Source: Spirodela intermedia
Lineage: Eukaryota; Streptophyta; Magnoliopsida; Alismatales; Araceae
Assembly: GCA_902729315.2 (NCBI GenBank)
Contig: LR746269.1
Coordinates: 5,001-69,000 of the forward strand
Direction: 5' to 3'
Length of the DNA: 64,000 bases
Shown: piece by piece, positions 21,212 to 34,157 of the stretch
Layout of the letters: the number at the start of each line of letters is the position of its first letter
How positions within the stretch are numbered: the stretch's first letter is position 1
Made by a program: the position numbers and the translations under genes
Notes under the pieces: model-generated
Seen by the model: the letters and a program-made list of their open reading frames with translations, nothing else
Databases searched by the model: none
What the model was told of the DNA's origin: nothing

Positions 21212-24200
21212 TACCTAGCTTTATTTGGAACTGTCGAGAGTTGGGCAACCTCGAAACACAGTCCCACATTATTGAACTCATCAATAAGCACTGACTAGGC
21301 CTCGTCGGGCTTATTGAACCTATGATACCATCAAATCACATTCACCCATTACTTAGATGTCTAGGCATGGATCAATTTCATTCTAACCCTACAAACCACA
21401 TTTGGTTGTTCTGGAAGAGATCATATTCTCTACAACTATTAGTTGAGGGGCCACAACATGTTACAATGAGGGTACTAGGCTTTGACCAAGAGTTTATATT
21501 CTCGGTCGTTTATGCTTCACATAGACACCAAGATCGTGAGACTCTTTAGGAAAACCTAGTACGATATACACGAGATTATCTTATACTAGTTGATTCTCCT
21601 TGGTTCATAGCCAGAGATTTCAACTGCGTACGTAGAGTCACTGAACGTCAAGGGAGATGGGTCCCTCGGGCCCGTCACATGGAGGCGTTCAATGATTTTA
21701 TTTTTCGCGCGGCCCTCATCGAGCCGCCTACTTTTGGCGAGGTCTAGACGTGGTGCAACGAGAGACAAGGAGGCGCAAGGATATATGAGCACATCGATCG
21801 CTGCTTCACTAATAACATTGTAATAGTACAATGTCCCATATTAGTCACACTCCTACCTCGCTATAGGTCAGATCACACGCCGATCCTTATTCTCCTTGAC
21901 TCGAGAGCTAGTACCCCTAGACCCCCTTTTAGGTTTCAAAATATGTGGACTCGGCACGAAGGCTTCCAAAACTTCGTGTGGAGTCATTGGCATGGAGATA
22001 TCTCAAACTCTCTTATGGAGAACCTCAGTTACAAACTGAGGAATCTCAAACTTCATCTTAAATGGTGGAACCGGCATGTATACGGGAATATCCACACCCA
22101 CGTAGAAGAGTTGAAGAAGGAGCTAGCTGGGGTCGAGAGATAGCTGCAAGCTCGATGGACTGACGACACTTGGGCGAGACGAGTTCGAGTGAGTGAGCAA
22201 CTAGAGGAGGCTGCGCGACGACAGGAGATATATTATCTCCAAAAATCACGCATCTAGTGGCTACACGAGGGTGATAGGAACACACGTTTCTTTCATGCCT
22301 TGATCGCACACCGATCTCGATCTGATTATACATCTCTTCTAGAGATGTATGATCAAGGCACATCTCGTCTGCAGGAGGTAGGAATTGCATACTTTCGTAC
22401 CTTTCTTGCTTCCCAACTGATTGAGATCTCTGAGGATATACTCTCATCGATTCCATCGTTAGTTACCCACCAGGAGATCTCATCCATTATGACCATACCT
22501 ACTAGGAAGGAGATCAAAGATGCGATCTTCTCAATGAGTAGAAACCGAGCACTTGAGCCTGATGGTTTTCCAGCAGATTTCTATTCAACATGTTGGGACA
22601 TCGTCAGAACAGATTTAGTTCATGCCATCAAAGAATTCTTCCGCTGCAAAATCTTCCCACGAAGTTGGAAAGCCACCTTTATTGCACTCATACCAAAGGT
22701 GGTCAACCCAACTTCTTTTAGAGGTTTTTGGCCCATCAGTCTTTGTAATGTGTGCTATAAAGTTGTATCCAAGATCATTACAACATCTGAATGTTTTTCT
22801 TAATAGTCTCATATCTCTAGAACATTGCAGATTTATTAAGGGACGGCACATTCATGATAACATCATGCTAGTTCACGAACTAGCACAATCTCTTGACCAG
22901 GACATCTGTGGTTCCAACGTCATCATCAAATTAGACATGGAAAAGACTTTTGATAGGATCGAGTGGAATTTCCTGACCGAAGTGTTTTGACGCTTCAGAT
23001 TCACCGACGAGTTCATTGACCTGGTCGATGCATGCATTAGGGAGAACCATTTCTCCCTATTGGTGAATAGCACATCCACACCTTTATTCACGGCCACGTG
23101 AGGGTTATGGTAGGGTGATCCCCTATCACCCACTCTCTTCATATTGGTTGAAAAAGTCCTTAGTCGAACCCTCTCCCGAGCAGTGACACGTGGGCTTATC
23201 CAACCATATCATTCAAAGAGGGGTTGCCCGATCATATCGCATTCTTTGTTTGCTGATGATGCGATACTTTTCCTTAATGGATGTGAAGCGTCCATTAGGG
23301 GACTCATGACTATCATCTCGAGCTACGAGCGGGCCACAAGTCAACTCGTCAATGCCTCAAAAAGTAGCTTTATGGTGGCATCTTCTGCCACCATTAGCAC
23401 CATACGATGTATACAAAACCTAACAGGGTTCTCGCGTGGTCATCTACCCTTTAATTACCTTAGATGCCCCATCTTCCTCGGATGCACTCGGGTTCATTAC
23501 TTTGATTCCCTTTTGTGCAAGTTGAGGAAGAAACTTGACGGATGGAAGCTTCAACTTCTATCCTCAGGCGGTCGCATCCAATTGATACGCCATGTCCTCA
23601 TGAGTATGCCCTTGCACCTACTTGCGGTACATGAGGTACCAGACACCGTCTTACGATATGTGAGGCGGATTTGTACCTCCTTCTTATGGGATGGTCAACT
23701 CGACGAGCCTCATCGTCAACGCCGAGTTTCTTGAGAGAAAGCATGCCGACCGATGGATGAGGGTGGCCTAGGGATTAGACGCCCTGAAGATATCCTCAAT
23801 ATGCTTCAGAAGAAACTCGTAAGGCAGATGAGGACGACAAGATCACCCCTAGGGACCTTTGTGCTAGTCAAATACGGCGATTGAGCTAGCCAACTGACCG
23901 ACATAAAAGGAGGAAAGTGATGGGCAGATTGGCAAAGACATTGGTTGCAGATGAGGCCTTTAATCCGATGGCGAGTGGGACGAGGCACTATCAGTGCTTG
24001 GTATGACACTTGGCTTGTGGATACTCCCTTGGCCTCCTTTACCTCTTTTATGTCATCCTGACCTCGTCTCATGGTGGCTCAGCTTCTCGATGGAGATACT
24101 AATGTATTCCTCGAGAGGCATGGACTCTCATTAGATTTACTACCAAAGATCTCGTTGATAGAGTTGGGCCCTAATGATGATCATCCCATCTGGACTCTTA

Positions 24201-25475
24201 CCCTAGATGAGAGTTTTTCTTGTAGTTCTTGGAATTACTTTAGAAATCGTTCCGCAAAACAGTTTTGGAGATATCTCATTTGGCATCCTACTATCGTACC
24301 TCGAGTCTCTTTCTTTATATGGAAATCGATGCACCGCGGACTTCCTACGGATGATCGTATGTCCATCACAAGACATAACATCTGTTCTAAGTGTCATTGT
24401 TGTCCCATCACTTTGAGTAATGAAACTATGGGCCACTTATTTTTTCATAGTGTTATTGCTACGGAATGTTGGAACTAACTCTTACTGAATTGGTCCCCAA
24501 TATTTCATCCTTCTCCATCTCTTACACCCCTATAGATTTTTAGGAGAGTCTTTGATTCACTACAAAGCTCTAGGGGCAGCCCCTACCTACGTATTTCCAT
24601 AGCATATATGTTATAGGAGATATGAAAGGGGCGAAATCTCTCTTGTTTTGTAGGTCACCAGATGCATGCACCAGAAATCATGAGACACGTCACATAATGG
24701 CTGTGAAGTACCCATCCTTTGGTGTCGCCTTCAGCAACATGCTCGGCCTCAATCTATGAGGCCCTTAGGACTTGGGGAGTCCAAGCCATGCCTACGCGTA
24801 TAGAGATCTCCACTTGGGTCATCCGATGGAGACTGCCGCCAGTTGGACACCTGAAGTTGAACGTCGATGGAGCAGCCCGAGTGAACTTTGGACCTGCAGA
24901 AGGAGGAGACATCCTACGGGATCATATAGGGAGTATTATCTTTACCTTCTCTTATTTTTATAACATTCAAACTAACACTGCAACAGAGGCTATGGCAATA
25001 CGTGACGGTTTGCTCCTCTGTGAGGAACGCAATCTCCATGATATCGTCGTAGAATCTGATTCACGAGTCCTTGTTCAGATGCTGTGCAGGTTCTTGTTCC
25101 CATTGGCGGCTTAAGAGTACTTGGACCGACATCATGCGTTGTCGAGCAAGGATCAGTGCCATTATACACCAGTTACGTGATGGGAACCAGACAGTAGACG
25201 CGCTCGCTACACATGTAGTATGCACTCGTTTGTGCTCTGTATTCTCCTCTTGGCAAGAGATGCCGCTTGAAGCTCGAGGTTGACATCGCTTAGAGTAGAT
25301 CGGCATGCCAGCACTTCGTATATGACGAACACGGAGACCTGTCGCCCCCTGACAGTGGCAGATCACCTGGACCAACCCCCAACCAGCACACGACCTAGCA
25401 TACGCAGCACCACCAACACAAAGCTATCCTCGCACTATGGATGGGAGGATTTCGCAACAATCTCAACCGAGATGA
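21208..25475 (+). pseudogene. LINE C ORF2, broken
   Basis: The endonuclease starts with the ATG at 21,208 (WNCRE instead of WNCRG; ARDFN near 21,610 instead of GDFN, so a key motif is altered). The SDH motif is intact near 21,868. Stops include 21,548 (TAG), 21,747 (TAG) and 22,141 (TAG), and the linker TAG at 22,255 shared by all copies. RT is in pieces at 22,300-22,790, 22,800-22,990 and 23,144-23,734 with an intact FADD near 23,254. zf-RVT is at 24,300-24,475, and RNase H (VDGA, TEAM, ESD, VDAL) at 24,850-25,220. The end near 25,475 is a best estimate because frame corrections are needed. Confidence 0.88.
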
Positions 25476-25624
25476 TCAACCTTGGTCGTGTCTACCACTT
25501 CATCTTTCATTTACCACTTTCCAAAGAGAACTATCTCTTGTCTCCCCTAGATCTCACTATGAGGCTCGGGGATAAACATTCTCTCAACATCAATATAATC
25601 AAACTTTAAACCAAAAAAAAAAAA

Positions 25625-25650
25625 CCCTAAAACCCTAAACCCTAAACCCA
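25625..25650 (+). repeat. Telomere-like joint, about 3.5 units
   Basis: CCCTAAAACCCTAAACCCTA plus AACCCA directly follows the 12-base poly(A) of LINE copy 4 and directly precedes the truncated ORF1 of copy 5. Confidence 0.95.
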
Positions 25651-26536
25651 AGCTAGTACCCCACCGACATGTTCTCACAAGACACCTCCACCTACTCCGG
25701 TGACACATTCCATCCCTCAAGCGTCCACTTCCACTTGTAAAAGGAGGAAGATGATAGCACGAGCATCACCTCTTGTGTCAATAGACATAGGAAAAATAGC
25801 CCAGACGTCGAATGCTTTCGATGCTCTGAGCACTTTGATTGAGGCTGATAGTGTTCCCATTATAGGGAAAGACAACAGTCCACGAGTTTGACGATGCTCC
25901 CCTAAATAGGAAATTACTATTACTACTACTTTACCTTCGACCAGCCTCTCCCCATCCACTAGACCTCCTAAACCTATTACTTCTATGACACCAACTAGTT
26001 CAACTTTACCCATTACACCCGCTCTAGTCACCTGTCCTCCATCACCTATTCGCAAACCACTACCTAGCATCGCACCCTCCCACACCACACCTTGCACATC
26101 CTCTCAGCCCCCTACATCACCTGATGCGGTCCTTGATATGACCCCAACAGGCACCTCCCCATCAGACTCCCCATGCCTTTCTCCTTTTGACCCTCCTTCT
26201 CTTCCACCCCACCCTCTGGATCCTCCTTTGACCACACCTCTAGAGACCTTGATAGAGAGCGATCCTCGACAAGGCTTGGAGACTGATGACACTTCAGTGA
26301 GCCCTAATAGGGGAGAATGCTCGACAAATCGTCGAGTCATCTCCCTATCATCCTCAGGGGCGGACACTAGTGGGCACTCTACATCAAGTGCTAAGGACTC
26401 TGGATCTGAGACATCATCTTACTATCCTACTGAGGGCTTCAACCCTAAGAGAGGGTACTAGACAGAGGTAGTCAATAGAGCCTCACGACAACATTCTCCC
26501 TACATCACAAGGTCTAGGGCTCGTGGCAGTAGATAG
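25651..26536 (+). pseudogene. LINE B ORF1, C-terminal half only
   Basis: Lacks DUF4283 and the knuckle. The frame 25,700-25,891 ends in a TGA (Arg codon CGA to TGA) at 25,889. The Pro/Thr/Ser-rich tail is open at 25,985-26,461 and ends in a TAG; the ancestral end is the TAG at 26,534-26,536, 5 bases before the ORF2 ATG. Confidence 0.85.
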
Positions 26537-26541
26537 TGTAC

Positions 26542-29500
26542 ATGATACCCAGCCTTGTTTGGAACTGTCGAGGGTTGGACAACCTCGAAACACAATCTCA
26601 CATTGTTGAACTCATCAATAAGTGCCGATTATGCCTAGTTGGGCTTATTGAACCAATGATTCCATCAAATCATATTTATCCATTACTTAGACGCTTAGGT
26701 ATGGATCACTTCCACTCTAACTCTACAAATCACATCTGGTTGTTTTGGAAGAGCCCTTACTCTCTACGGTTACTCATTGAGGGGCCACAACATGTCACAA
26801 TGAAGGTACTTGGCTCTAGCCAAGAGTTTACGTTCTCTGTTGTTTATGCTTCACATAGACACCAAGATCATGAGACTCTTTGGAAAGACCTAGTACGATA
26901 TACACAGGATTATCCCATACTAGTTGATTCTCCTTGGTTCATAGTTGGAGATTTCAACTACATATGTAGAGTCACTGAACATCAAGGAGGGTGGGTCCTT
27001 CGGGCCTGTTATATGGAGATGTTCAATGATTTTATTTTTTGCGCGGCCCTCATCGAGCCTCCTACTTTTGGCGAGGTCTGGACATGGTGCAATGAGAGAC
27101 AAAGAGGCACAAGGATATATGCGCGCATTGATCGTTGCTTCACTAATAACATTACATTAATGCAATGTCCCATATTAGTCACACTCTTACCCCACTATAG
27201 GTCAGATCACATGCCAATTCTTATTCTCCCTAACTCGAGAGCTAGTTCCCCTAGACCTCCTTTTAGGTTTCAAAATATGTGGACTCAAGATGAAAGCTTC
27301 CAAAGCTTCGTGTGTAGTCATTGGCACGGAGATATCTCTAACTCTCCTATGGAGAACCTCAGTTACAAACTAAGGAATCTCAAACTCCACCTTAAATGAT
27401 GGAACTGGCATGTATACGGAAACATACACACCCAAGTGAAAGATTTGAAGAAGGAACTAACAGAGGTCGAGAGGCAACTACAAGTTCAATGGAGTGACAT
27501 TACTTGGGAGAGACGAGTTCGAGTGAATGAGTAATTAATAGAGGCCACGCGACAACAGGAGATATACTATCTCCAAAAATCACGTATCTAATGGTTGTGT
27601 GAGGGTGATAGGAACACATGTTTCTTTCATGCCTCGATCACACATCAATCTCGATCTGATTATACATCTTTTCTAGAGGTGTATGATCATGACACATCCC
27701 GTATGCAAGAGGCAGGAATTGTGTACCCTCCTTTCCTCTCAGCCAATTGAAATCTCTGAAGATATCCTCTCATCGATTTCATCTTTAGTCACCCACCAAG
27801 AGATAAAGGACATCATGACCATACCTACTAGAGAAGTGATCCGAGATGTAGTCTTCTCGATAAGTAGGAACCGAGCACTTGGACCCAATGGTTTCCCAAT
27901 TCATTTTTATACATCATGTTGGGACATCGTTGGAACAGATATAGTACATGCCGTCAAAGAATTCTTCTGTCGCAAAGTCTTTCCACGGAGTTGGAAAGCC
28001 ACCTTTATTACCCTCATCTCAAAGGTGACCAACCCAACTTCTTTTAGTGACTTTCGCCCCATCAGTCTTTGTAATGTATGTTATAAGATTGTATCTAAGA
28101 TCATTACAGCATGATTGAAGACTTTCCTTGATCGGCTCATCTCTAAAGCAATGCGGATTTGTTAAGGGACGCCACATTCACGATAACATCATATTAGTTC
28201 ATGAACTAACACAGTCCCTTGATCAAGACATTCGTGGTTCTAATGTTATCATCAAACTAGACATGGAAAAAGCTTTTCATAGAATCGAGTGGAAATTCCT
28301 CACTGAAATACTTCGACGCTTCGGATTCACCGACAAGTTCATCGACTTAGTTGATGCATGTGTTAAGGAGAATCACTTCTCCCTACTGGTGAATGGCACT
28401 TCCACCCCTTTCTTCACTATCACACGAGGTTTACAATAGGGTGATTCATTATCACCCACTCTCTTCATATTAGTTGAAGAAGTCCTTAGTAGAACCCTCT
28501 CTCGAGCAGTATCACGTGGACTTATTCAACCATATCATTCGAAGCGGGGTTACCCGATCATATCGCATTCCTTGTTTGTTGATGATGTTATACTCTTCCT
28601 TAATAGATGTGAGGCATCTATTAAAGGACTCATGACTATTATCTCGAGCTACGAGTGGGCCACAGGTCAACTCGTTAATGTCTCGAAAAACAGTTTTATG
28701 GTAGCATCTTCTACCACCATTAGCACCATACACCGTATACAAGATATAACAAGATTCTCATGTGGACGTTTACTTTTTGATTATCTTGGATGTCTTATCT
28801 TCCTTGGACACACTCGGATTCATTATTTTGATGCCCTTCTGTGCAAGTTGAGGAAGAAACTTGTCAGATGGAAACTTCAGCTTCTATCCTCAAGAGGTCG
28901 CATCCAATTGATACGCCATGTCCTCATGAGTATGCCATTATATCTACTAGTAGTACATGAGGTACCGGATACCGTCCTACGATCTGTGAGGCGGATATGT
29001 ACCTCTTTTTTGTGGGATGGCCAACTTGACGGACCTCATCGCCAACGACGAGTTTCTTGAGATAAAGCATGCCGACCGACAGAAGAGGGTGGACTAGAGA
29101 TTAGACATCCTAAAGACATACTCGACATGCTTCAGAAGAAACTCGTATGACGGGTGAGGACAACGAGATCAATCTTAGGGACCTTTGTGTTTGCCAAATA
29201 TGGCGACTGAGCTAACCAACCGACAAACATAAAAGGAGGGAAGCGGTGGGCAGATTGGTAGAGACATTGGCTTCAAATGAAGCCTTTAATCCAGTGGCAT
29301 GTGGGACAAGGCACTATCAGTGTCTGGTACGACACTTGACTTGTGGATACCCCTTTGGCCTCTTTACCTCCTTCACGCTATCTTGGCCCCCACTCACGGT
29401 GGGCCAACTTCTCGAGGGGGATACTAAACTACTCATCGAGCGGCATGAACTCTCCCTAGTTTTATTACTAGAGATCTCGTTGATAGAGCTAAGCCCTAGG

Positions 29501-30667
29501 GATGATGAGGCCATTTGGACTCTCACCCATGATGGGAGTTTCTCTTGTAGTTCTTCTTGGAACTATTTTAGAAATCATTCCTTAAAACAGGTTTGGGAAA
29601 TCTTCTTTGACATCATGCTATCATACCTCGAGTCTCTTTCTTTATGTGGAAACAAATGCACTGAGGACTCCCTACTAATGATCGTATGGCCATCACTAGA
29701 CACCACATATGTTTTAGGTGTCATTGTTGCCACACCACTTTAAGAAACAAAACTATAGATCACTTATTTTTCCATAGTGTCGTTGCTATGGAATGTTGGA
29801 ACCAACTCTTTAGGAATTGGTCACCTGCATTTCATCATCCTCCATCTCTCACACCCTTAGAGATCTTCAAGAGAGTCTTTGATTCACCGTAGAGCTCTAG
29901 GGGTAGCCCTTACCTACGTATTTCCATAGCATACATGTTATGGGAGATATGGAAGGGACAAAATCTCTCTCGTTTTGTAGACCGGCCGATGCGTGCCTTA
30001 GAGATTATGAGGCACGTCACATAATGGCTGCGGAGTGCCCATCCTCTAATGTTGCCTATCGCGACATGCTCGGCCTTTATCTGTGAGGCACTCAAGACTT
30101 GGGGAATTCCAGCCTTATGGACCTATACACAGATCACTATGCGGACTGTCTATTAGAGACCACCGCCGATAGGACACCTGAAGCTCAATGTGGACAAGGC
30201 AGCACGTGAGAACCCTAAACCTACAGGGGGAGGAGGCATCTTACGAGACAATACAGGGAGTATTATCTTTGCCTTTTTCTCACTATTACGACGTTCAGAC
30301 TAACACAACAGCGGAGGCTATGGCGATCTACGATGGTTTGCTCCTCTGTGAGGAATGCAACCTTCATGGTATTGTCCTAGAATCCAACTGTAGCGTGTTA
30401 GTTGAAATGTTGCATGTAGGTACTTGCTCCCATTGGCGACTCAGCATGCGTTGTCGTGAGAGGATCAGCGCCATCACACACCACCTACGCGAGGAGAATC
30501 AAATTGCAGGCACGCTTGCTACACATGCAGTATGCATCCGTCTAAGATCTATTTTCACCTCTTGGCAGGATATACATGTAGAAGCTCGAGGTAGACACCG
30601 CTTAGAACGACTCGACATACCAACACTACGCATTGGGCGAAAACTTCTACCTGCCACACCTAGGTAG
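26542..30667 (+). pseudogene. LINE B ORF2, broken
   Basis: The endonuclease is one open stretch from 26,542 to 27,396 with WNCRG, GDFN (26,950) and the canonical HYRSDH motif, so this is the best preserved endonuclease domain in the window. TGA at 27,397 replaces a Trp codon, and the shared linker stop is TAA at 27,589. RT pieces at 27,683-28,114, 28,128-28,439 and 28,572-29,060 carry AFHRIEW (Asp to His, shared with the copy at 44,240) and FVDD instead of FADD. zf-RVT and RNase H pieces are at 29,246-30,667; the RNase H third acidic site reads ESN instead of ESD. Confidence 0.9.
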
Positions 30668-31881
30668 TGGCATATCGCTTGGAGTAATTCAACGTCGACG
30701 TCAACACAAGATGAACAACAAGGCTCGCAATCTACCCAGTACACCACTTCCAATCATTACTCTCCTCATAATCACCTCACATTTACTATCTATCACCCTC
30801 AAACAGTGAGGACACAGAACTATCAACATATGCTAGCATCTGTCCATTTTTGAACTATAGGTTTATAGCACATTAGACCTGCCAAACTAGCTGTGAATCG
30901 CCAACCTAACACCTCTCTCAAGATCTCATTAGTACCATCAGTCAGGTTGAACCCATGAGAAGGTAAGGATCTATATCCATAGAATTTACCCTCTCTCCTC
31001 TCTCTCTCGATTCTCTATTTCTTTCTCCCTCTCTTTAAAAAAAAAAAAAAGAAAAAAAAAGAGGCAGCCTAGTTCTTTTCTCAGAATCACTAGCCCATCA
31101 TAGGCAATTAGTGGAGGGTGAGGGAAAAGGCCCTCACAAAAAAAAAAAAAAAAAAGTAAAAGCAAAAGCAACCTACTTCCCTTCTAGTAATCACTAGCCT
31201 AATAGTACATCAAATCATGGGCATTAGTGGAGGGTGAAAGAAGAGGCCTTCAAAAAACACAAAAAAAAATATAAAAAAAAAAAGAGAGAGAGAGAATAAG
31301 AGAAAAGAAAAGAATTAAAAAAAGAGACCAAGTTATTCTTTGTGGGGTGAAAGGTCTCCTACCTACTTAGAAGAAGTACGGCAACTAATGATACTAGTAA
31401 GATCTTGGCCAGAGGGACTAGACATGTGCAACACTAGGAAGGTAAGTTCATATTTGGGTTTATTGTCATGCTCTAACATAGTTCTGTCCTCCTCACTACC
31501 CTAACTACTCTTTTCTCATTACTTTATATCATTTTATTTATTTCTTAAGACTACTTACTACAGCAAACTCTTGTCTTGTAAGAACACCTCATGACGCATA
31601 ACACGGAGGTCTACATTTCCTATTACTGTTGAGTAGATCTTTCAACTTCATAAACTCAATGACTCTTCCAGCTCAATACAAATCAACCATCTTCTTCAAA
31701 TATTACGAGTATAGTGGAATCTATTTCTACTATTGTCACATACTTTCTTCCAAAGAGGTCCATAATCCTCCATCTCATCCTCGCCCTTTGTGTGAATAAA
31801 ATCCCACTTATGTAACCTTAGAATGAGGTGAAAACTTCTACCACTAAATCAATTTTTTTCATTTCAAAAAAAAAAAAAAAA
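30668..31881 (+). repeat. 3' UTR and poly(A) of LINE copy 5
   Basis: Same long 3' UTR as subfamily A copies, with a CT-rich tract near 31,000 and two to three A-tract-bounded units (31,030-31,290). Poly(A) is at 31,866-31,881. Confidence 0.85.
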
Positions 31882-31882
31882 G

Positions 31883-31908
31883 CCCTCAACCTTAAACCCT
31901 AAACCCCC
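31883..31908 (+). repeat. Telomere-like joint, about 3 units
   Basis: CCCTCAACCTTAAACCCTAA plus ACCCCC between poly(A) of copy 5 and the C-rich start of the full-length 5' end of copy 6. Confidence 0.85.
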
Positions 31909-33790
31909 ACCCCCTCCCCCCGGCGCCCGTCATTTGCCCAACTTTTTTCTCTCTCCTCGTTGTAGCTTCTCTCTTCACCTTCAACTGACCTCCATCTCTC
32001 GTGTGACTTTCGATCGCACTGAAACTAGTTCCATCGGATTCGGAAGGCCAAAATCTATCAACTTCGAGCTATTAAGCGTCGAAAATAGTGGATTGAAGTC
32101 TTCGTTGTCCGGATTTCTTCATTGAGAGGTATTTTTCCGGACATTTCGTTCTAAAGGTAATATCTCTCTCGTTACTTGACCAAAGTTTAATATTTTTAAA
32201 TCATTTGCATCGTATTTCTGTGCTCTATATTTTTCTCTTCTTCATCATCTTTATCTGATGCTTACTTGATGAGTAAATCAGAGATTTCATCGGCGGACTC
32301 ATGTCCGCCGGATGAAAAAATAAGGGAAGCATGCGACCGAATAGGAAACCGCCACGTGTGGTGACTTGTCCGCGGCGATAAAACGGCATCCGAGGGGCCT
32401 ATTGATGGCCCGAAAATCGGGGCAGTCAATGGGCGGAATGGCCGCATTAAAAACGGCAGTGATTTGCCGTTGGCGGACGTCCCCTCGGTTTCCGCAAACG
32501 TGGGGATGGCTCTTGGCGCCATTCCCTCGCTCTGCGGGAAAGGGGGGACAGGGCACGTGGCGCCGTCTCACGATCAACGGTGAGGATCGACGAGAGGAAA
32601 AGGCGGGAGATGTGGGGGCGGTGTCGGCTGACGTGGACTCGTCAGCTTTGGTCCTTGATCTGACCGTTGATCTTGCGATCAACGGACAGGAGGGAGCCAA
32701 GATAAAGTCGCCGCATTCTGCTGACGGTGTTACCTCGGTCCTCGTACACAGCGGAGGCTGACGCGGACTCGTCAGCTTCCGGAAAAAAGGCGTCAGGCGG
32801 CAGCCTTTCCTCGGAATCAGCTCTTCATCATCTGACCGTTGATCTTGAGATCAATCGGCAGGAGAGAGCCGAGATAAAGGCGCCGCATTCTGCTGACGCA
32901 GTTAGCTCGGTCGTGGCAGCCAACGCGCCCCCGCTAGCGGGGGACTGACGGGGGCGGCGCCACTATGGTGGCGGCGGCACTCGCTCAGGCAGCACCAACT
33001 AATGCTGCGAAACCCAAGGATGTCCGGACGCGGGCAGCGCCAGTTCATGTGCTGACCCAAGTACATATGTGGCCCACTACTGCAAAGGTAAGACCTACGT
33101 GGGCAGTGCCAATTCATATCCAAACTCAAGCCCAAATCATACTAGCCCAACCCACACAAACTCTTAATCTGTCAGCCCAGCCCACTCAAACCTCAGCCAA
33201 GACTTGGGCCCAGCGACTTATAGGAGCGCAGCTTACTCTTACAATTTAGAACACACATTGAGCTCTATTACTTCCTGTCTATACTACGGACCTCTTACTA
33301 CGAGGTTACATTGAGGAAGAAGGAATGAGAATAGTCTTATTCTCAAAAGAGATCTCTCAATTAGTTGAAGCATTTCAGTTTGCATTGATTATAGGTTTTA
33401 CCACAAAACATTCCCACTTAGATGACATCTAAAAAATATATTTGACCCCTAGACATTTTCAGCGCTCGTGATTACTAGAGTGTCTTCATTCGATTTGAGC
33501 TCGAGGCTAACTATCGGAAAGCCTTGAGCCAGACCATATGTGAGATTCAAAGTATTATTATGTACACTTATAAATGGACCCCATATATTGATGGCACCTT
33601 TCGAGGGAAACAATCTCACTCTACTCTAGTTTGGATAGGTTTTTCGAGCATGTCAGCACATCTATTCACGTCCACGGCACTTGAGTCCTTGGCAAATATA
33701 GTCGGAATATTTATACGCCTAGATCCAGACATTAAAATGTTCAATCGTCTAAGATATGCCTGCATATATGTAAAGGTAGACCTATTAGCC
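31909..33790 (+). mobile_element. LINE copy 6 (subfamily B), 5' part
   Basis: 5' UTR (about 31,935-32,270) and the first half of ORF1 up to the codons for LLAP at 33,786. The sequence stops there; its logical continuation (the next ORF1 codons) is found at 41,486, so the 7.7 kb between interrupts this copy. Confidence 0.85.
32271..33790 (+). pseudogene. LINE B ORF1, N-terminal half, broken
   Basis: The ATG at 32,271 starts the same MSKSEIS sequence as copy 3. Early stops and frame changes follow. The repeats around LTVDLAINGQE are at about 32,660 and 32,840. DUF4283 is recognisable from 33,290 to 33,790 with several TAG and TAA codons. It ends at the interruption before the zinc knuckle. Confidence 0.85.
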
Positions 33791-33807
33791 CCCCTAAACC
33801 TTAAACC
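33791..33807 (+). repeat. Telomere-like stretch at an interruption inside ORF1
   Basis: CCCTAAACCTTAAACC sits between the broken ORF1 of copy 6 and the 5' UTR of the next LINE A copy. Unlike the other joints there is no poly(A) on its left. Confidence 0.85.
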
Positions 33808-33810
33808 ACC

Positions 33811-34157
33811 CTCATTTGCTCAACTTTTTTCTCTCTCCTCACGATAGCTTCTCTCTCCTCACGATCAGCGCAAATGGTGAGATCTCCTTCATGTGACCTC
33901 AAATCGTGCTGAAACTTTTTTCATTTGATTCGGAAGGCCGAAAACTCCCGGTTTTGAGCTATTAAACATCAAAAATGGTGGATTAAAGCCTTTGTTTCGC
34001 AATTTCTTCATTGCAAAGGTAAACTTCTAGAGTTTTCACTCCAAAGGTAATATCTCTCTATGACTGGGTTAAGTTTTATTATTTTTAGCTCAATAGAATC
34101 ATATTTGCTTCGTTTACCATTTTCTCTTGTATATAATTTTGATTTGATGCTTAGTTG
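33811..34157 (+). promoter_or_regulatory. LINE A 5' UTR
   Basis: Homologous to 9,988-10,351 with many differences. It includes a duplicated TTCTCTCTCCTCACGAT segment (33,827-33,865) and ends at the ORF1 ATG at 34,158. Confidence 0.6.

Larger units (their letters stand above)
19390..25624 (+). mobile_element. LINE copy 4, subfamily C, 5'-truncated
   Basis: Starts inside ORF1 (Gln-Ala and Pro-Thr repeats) and runs through ORF2 to a short 3' UTR and poly(A) at 25,613-25,624. The 3' end after ORF2 is about 140 bases and unrelated to the long A/B 3' UTR; it matches the end of the copy at 48,545-49,890. Many stops are present. Confidence 0.9.
25651..31881 (+). mobile_element. LINE copy 5, subfamily B, 5'-truncated
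   Basis: Begins in the Ser/Thr/Pro-rich half of ORF1 (equivalent to 12,180 of copy 3) and runs through ORF2 and the long A/B type 3' UTR to poly(A) at 31,866-31,881. The sequence is closest to the copy at 41,486-47,987. Confidence 0.92.
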
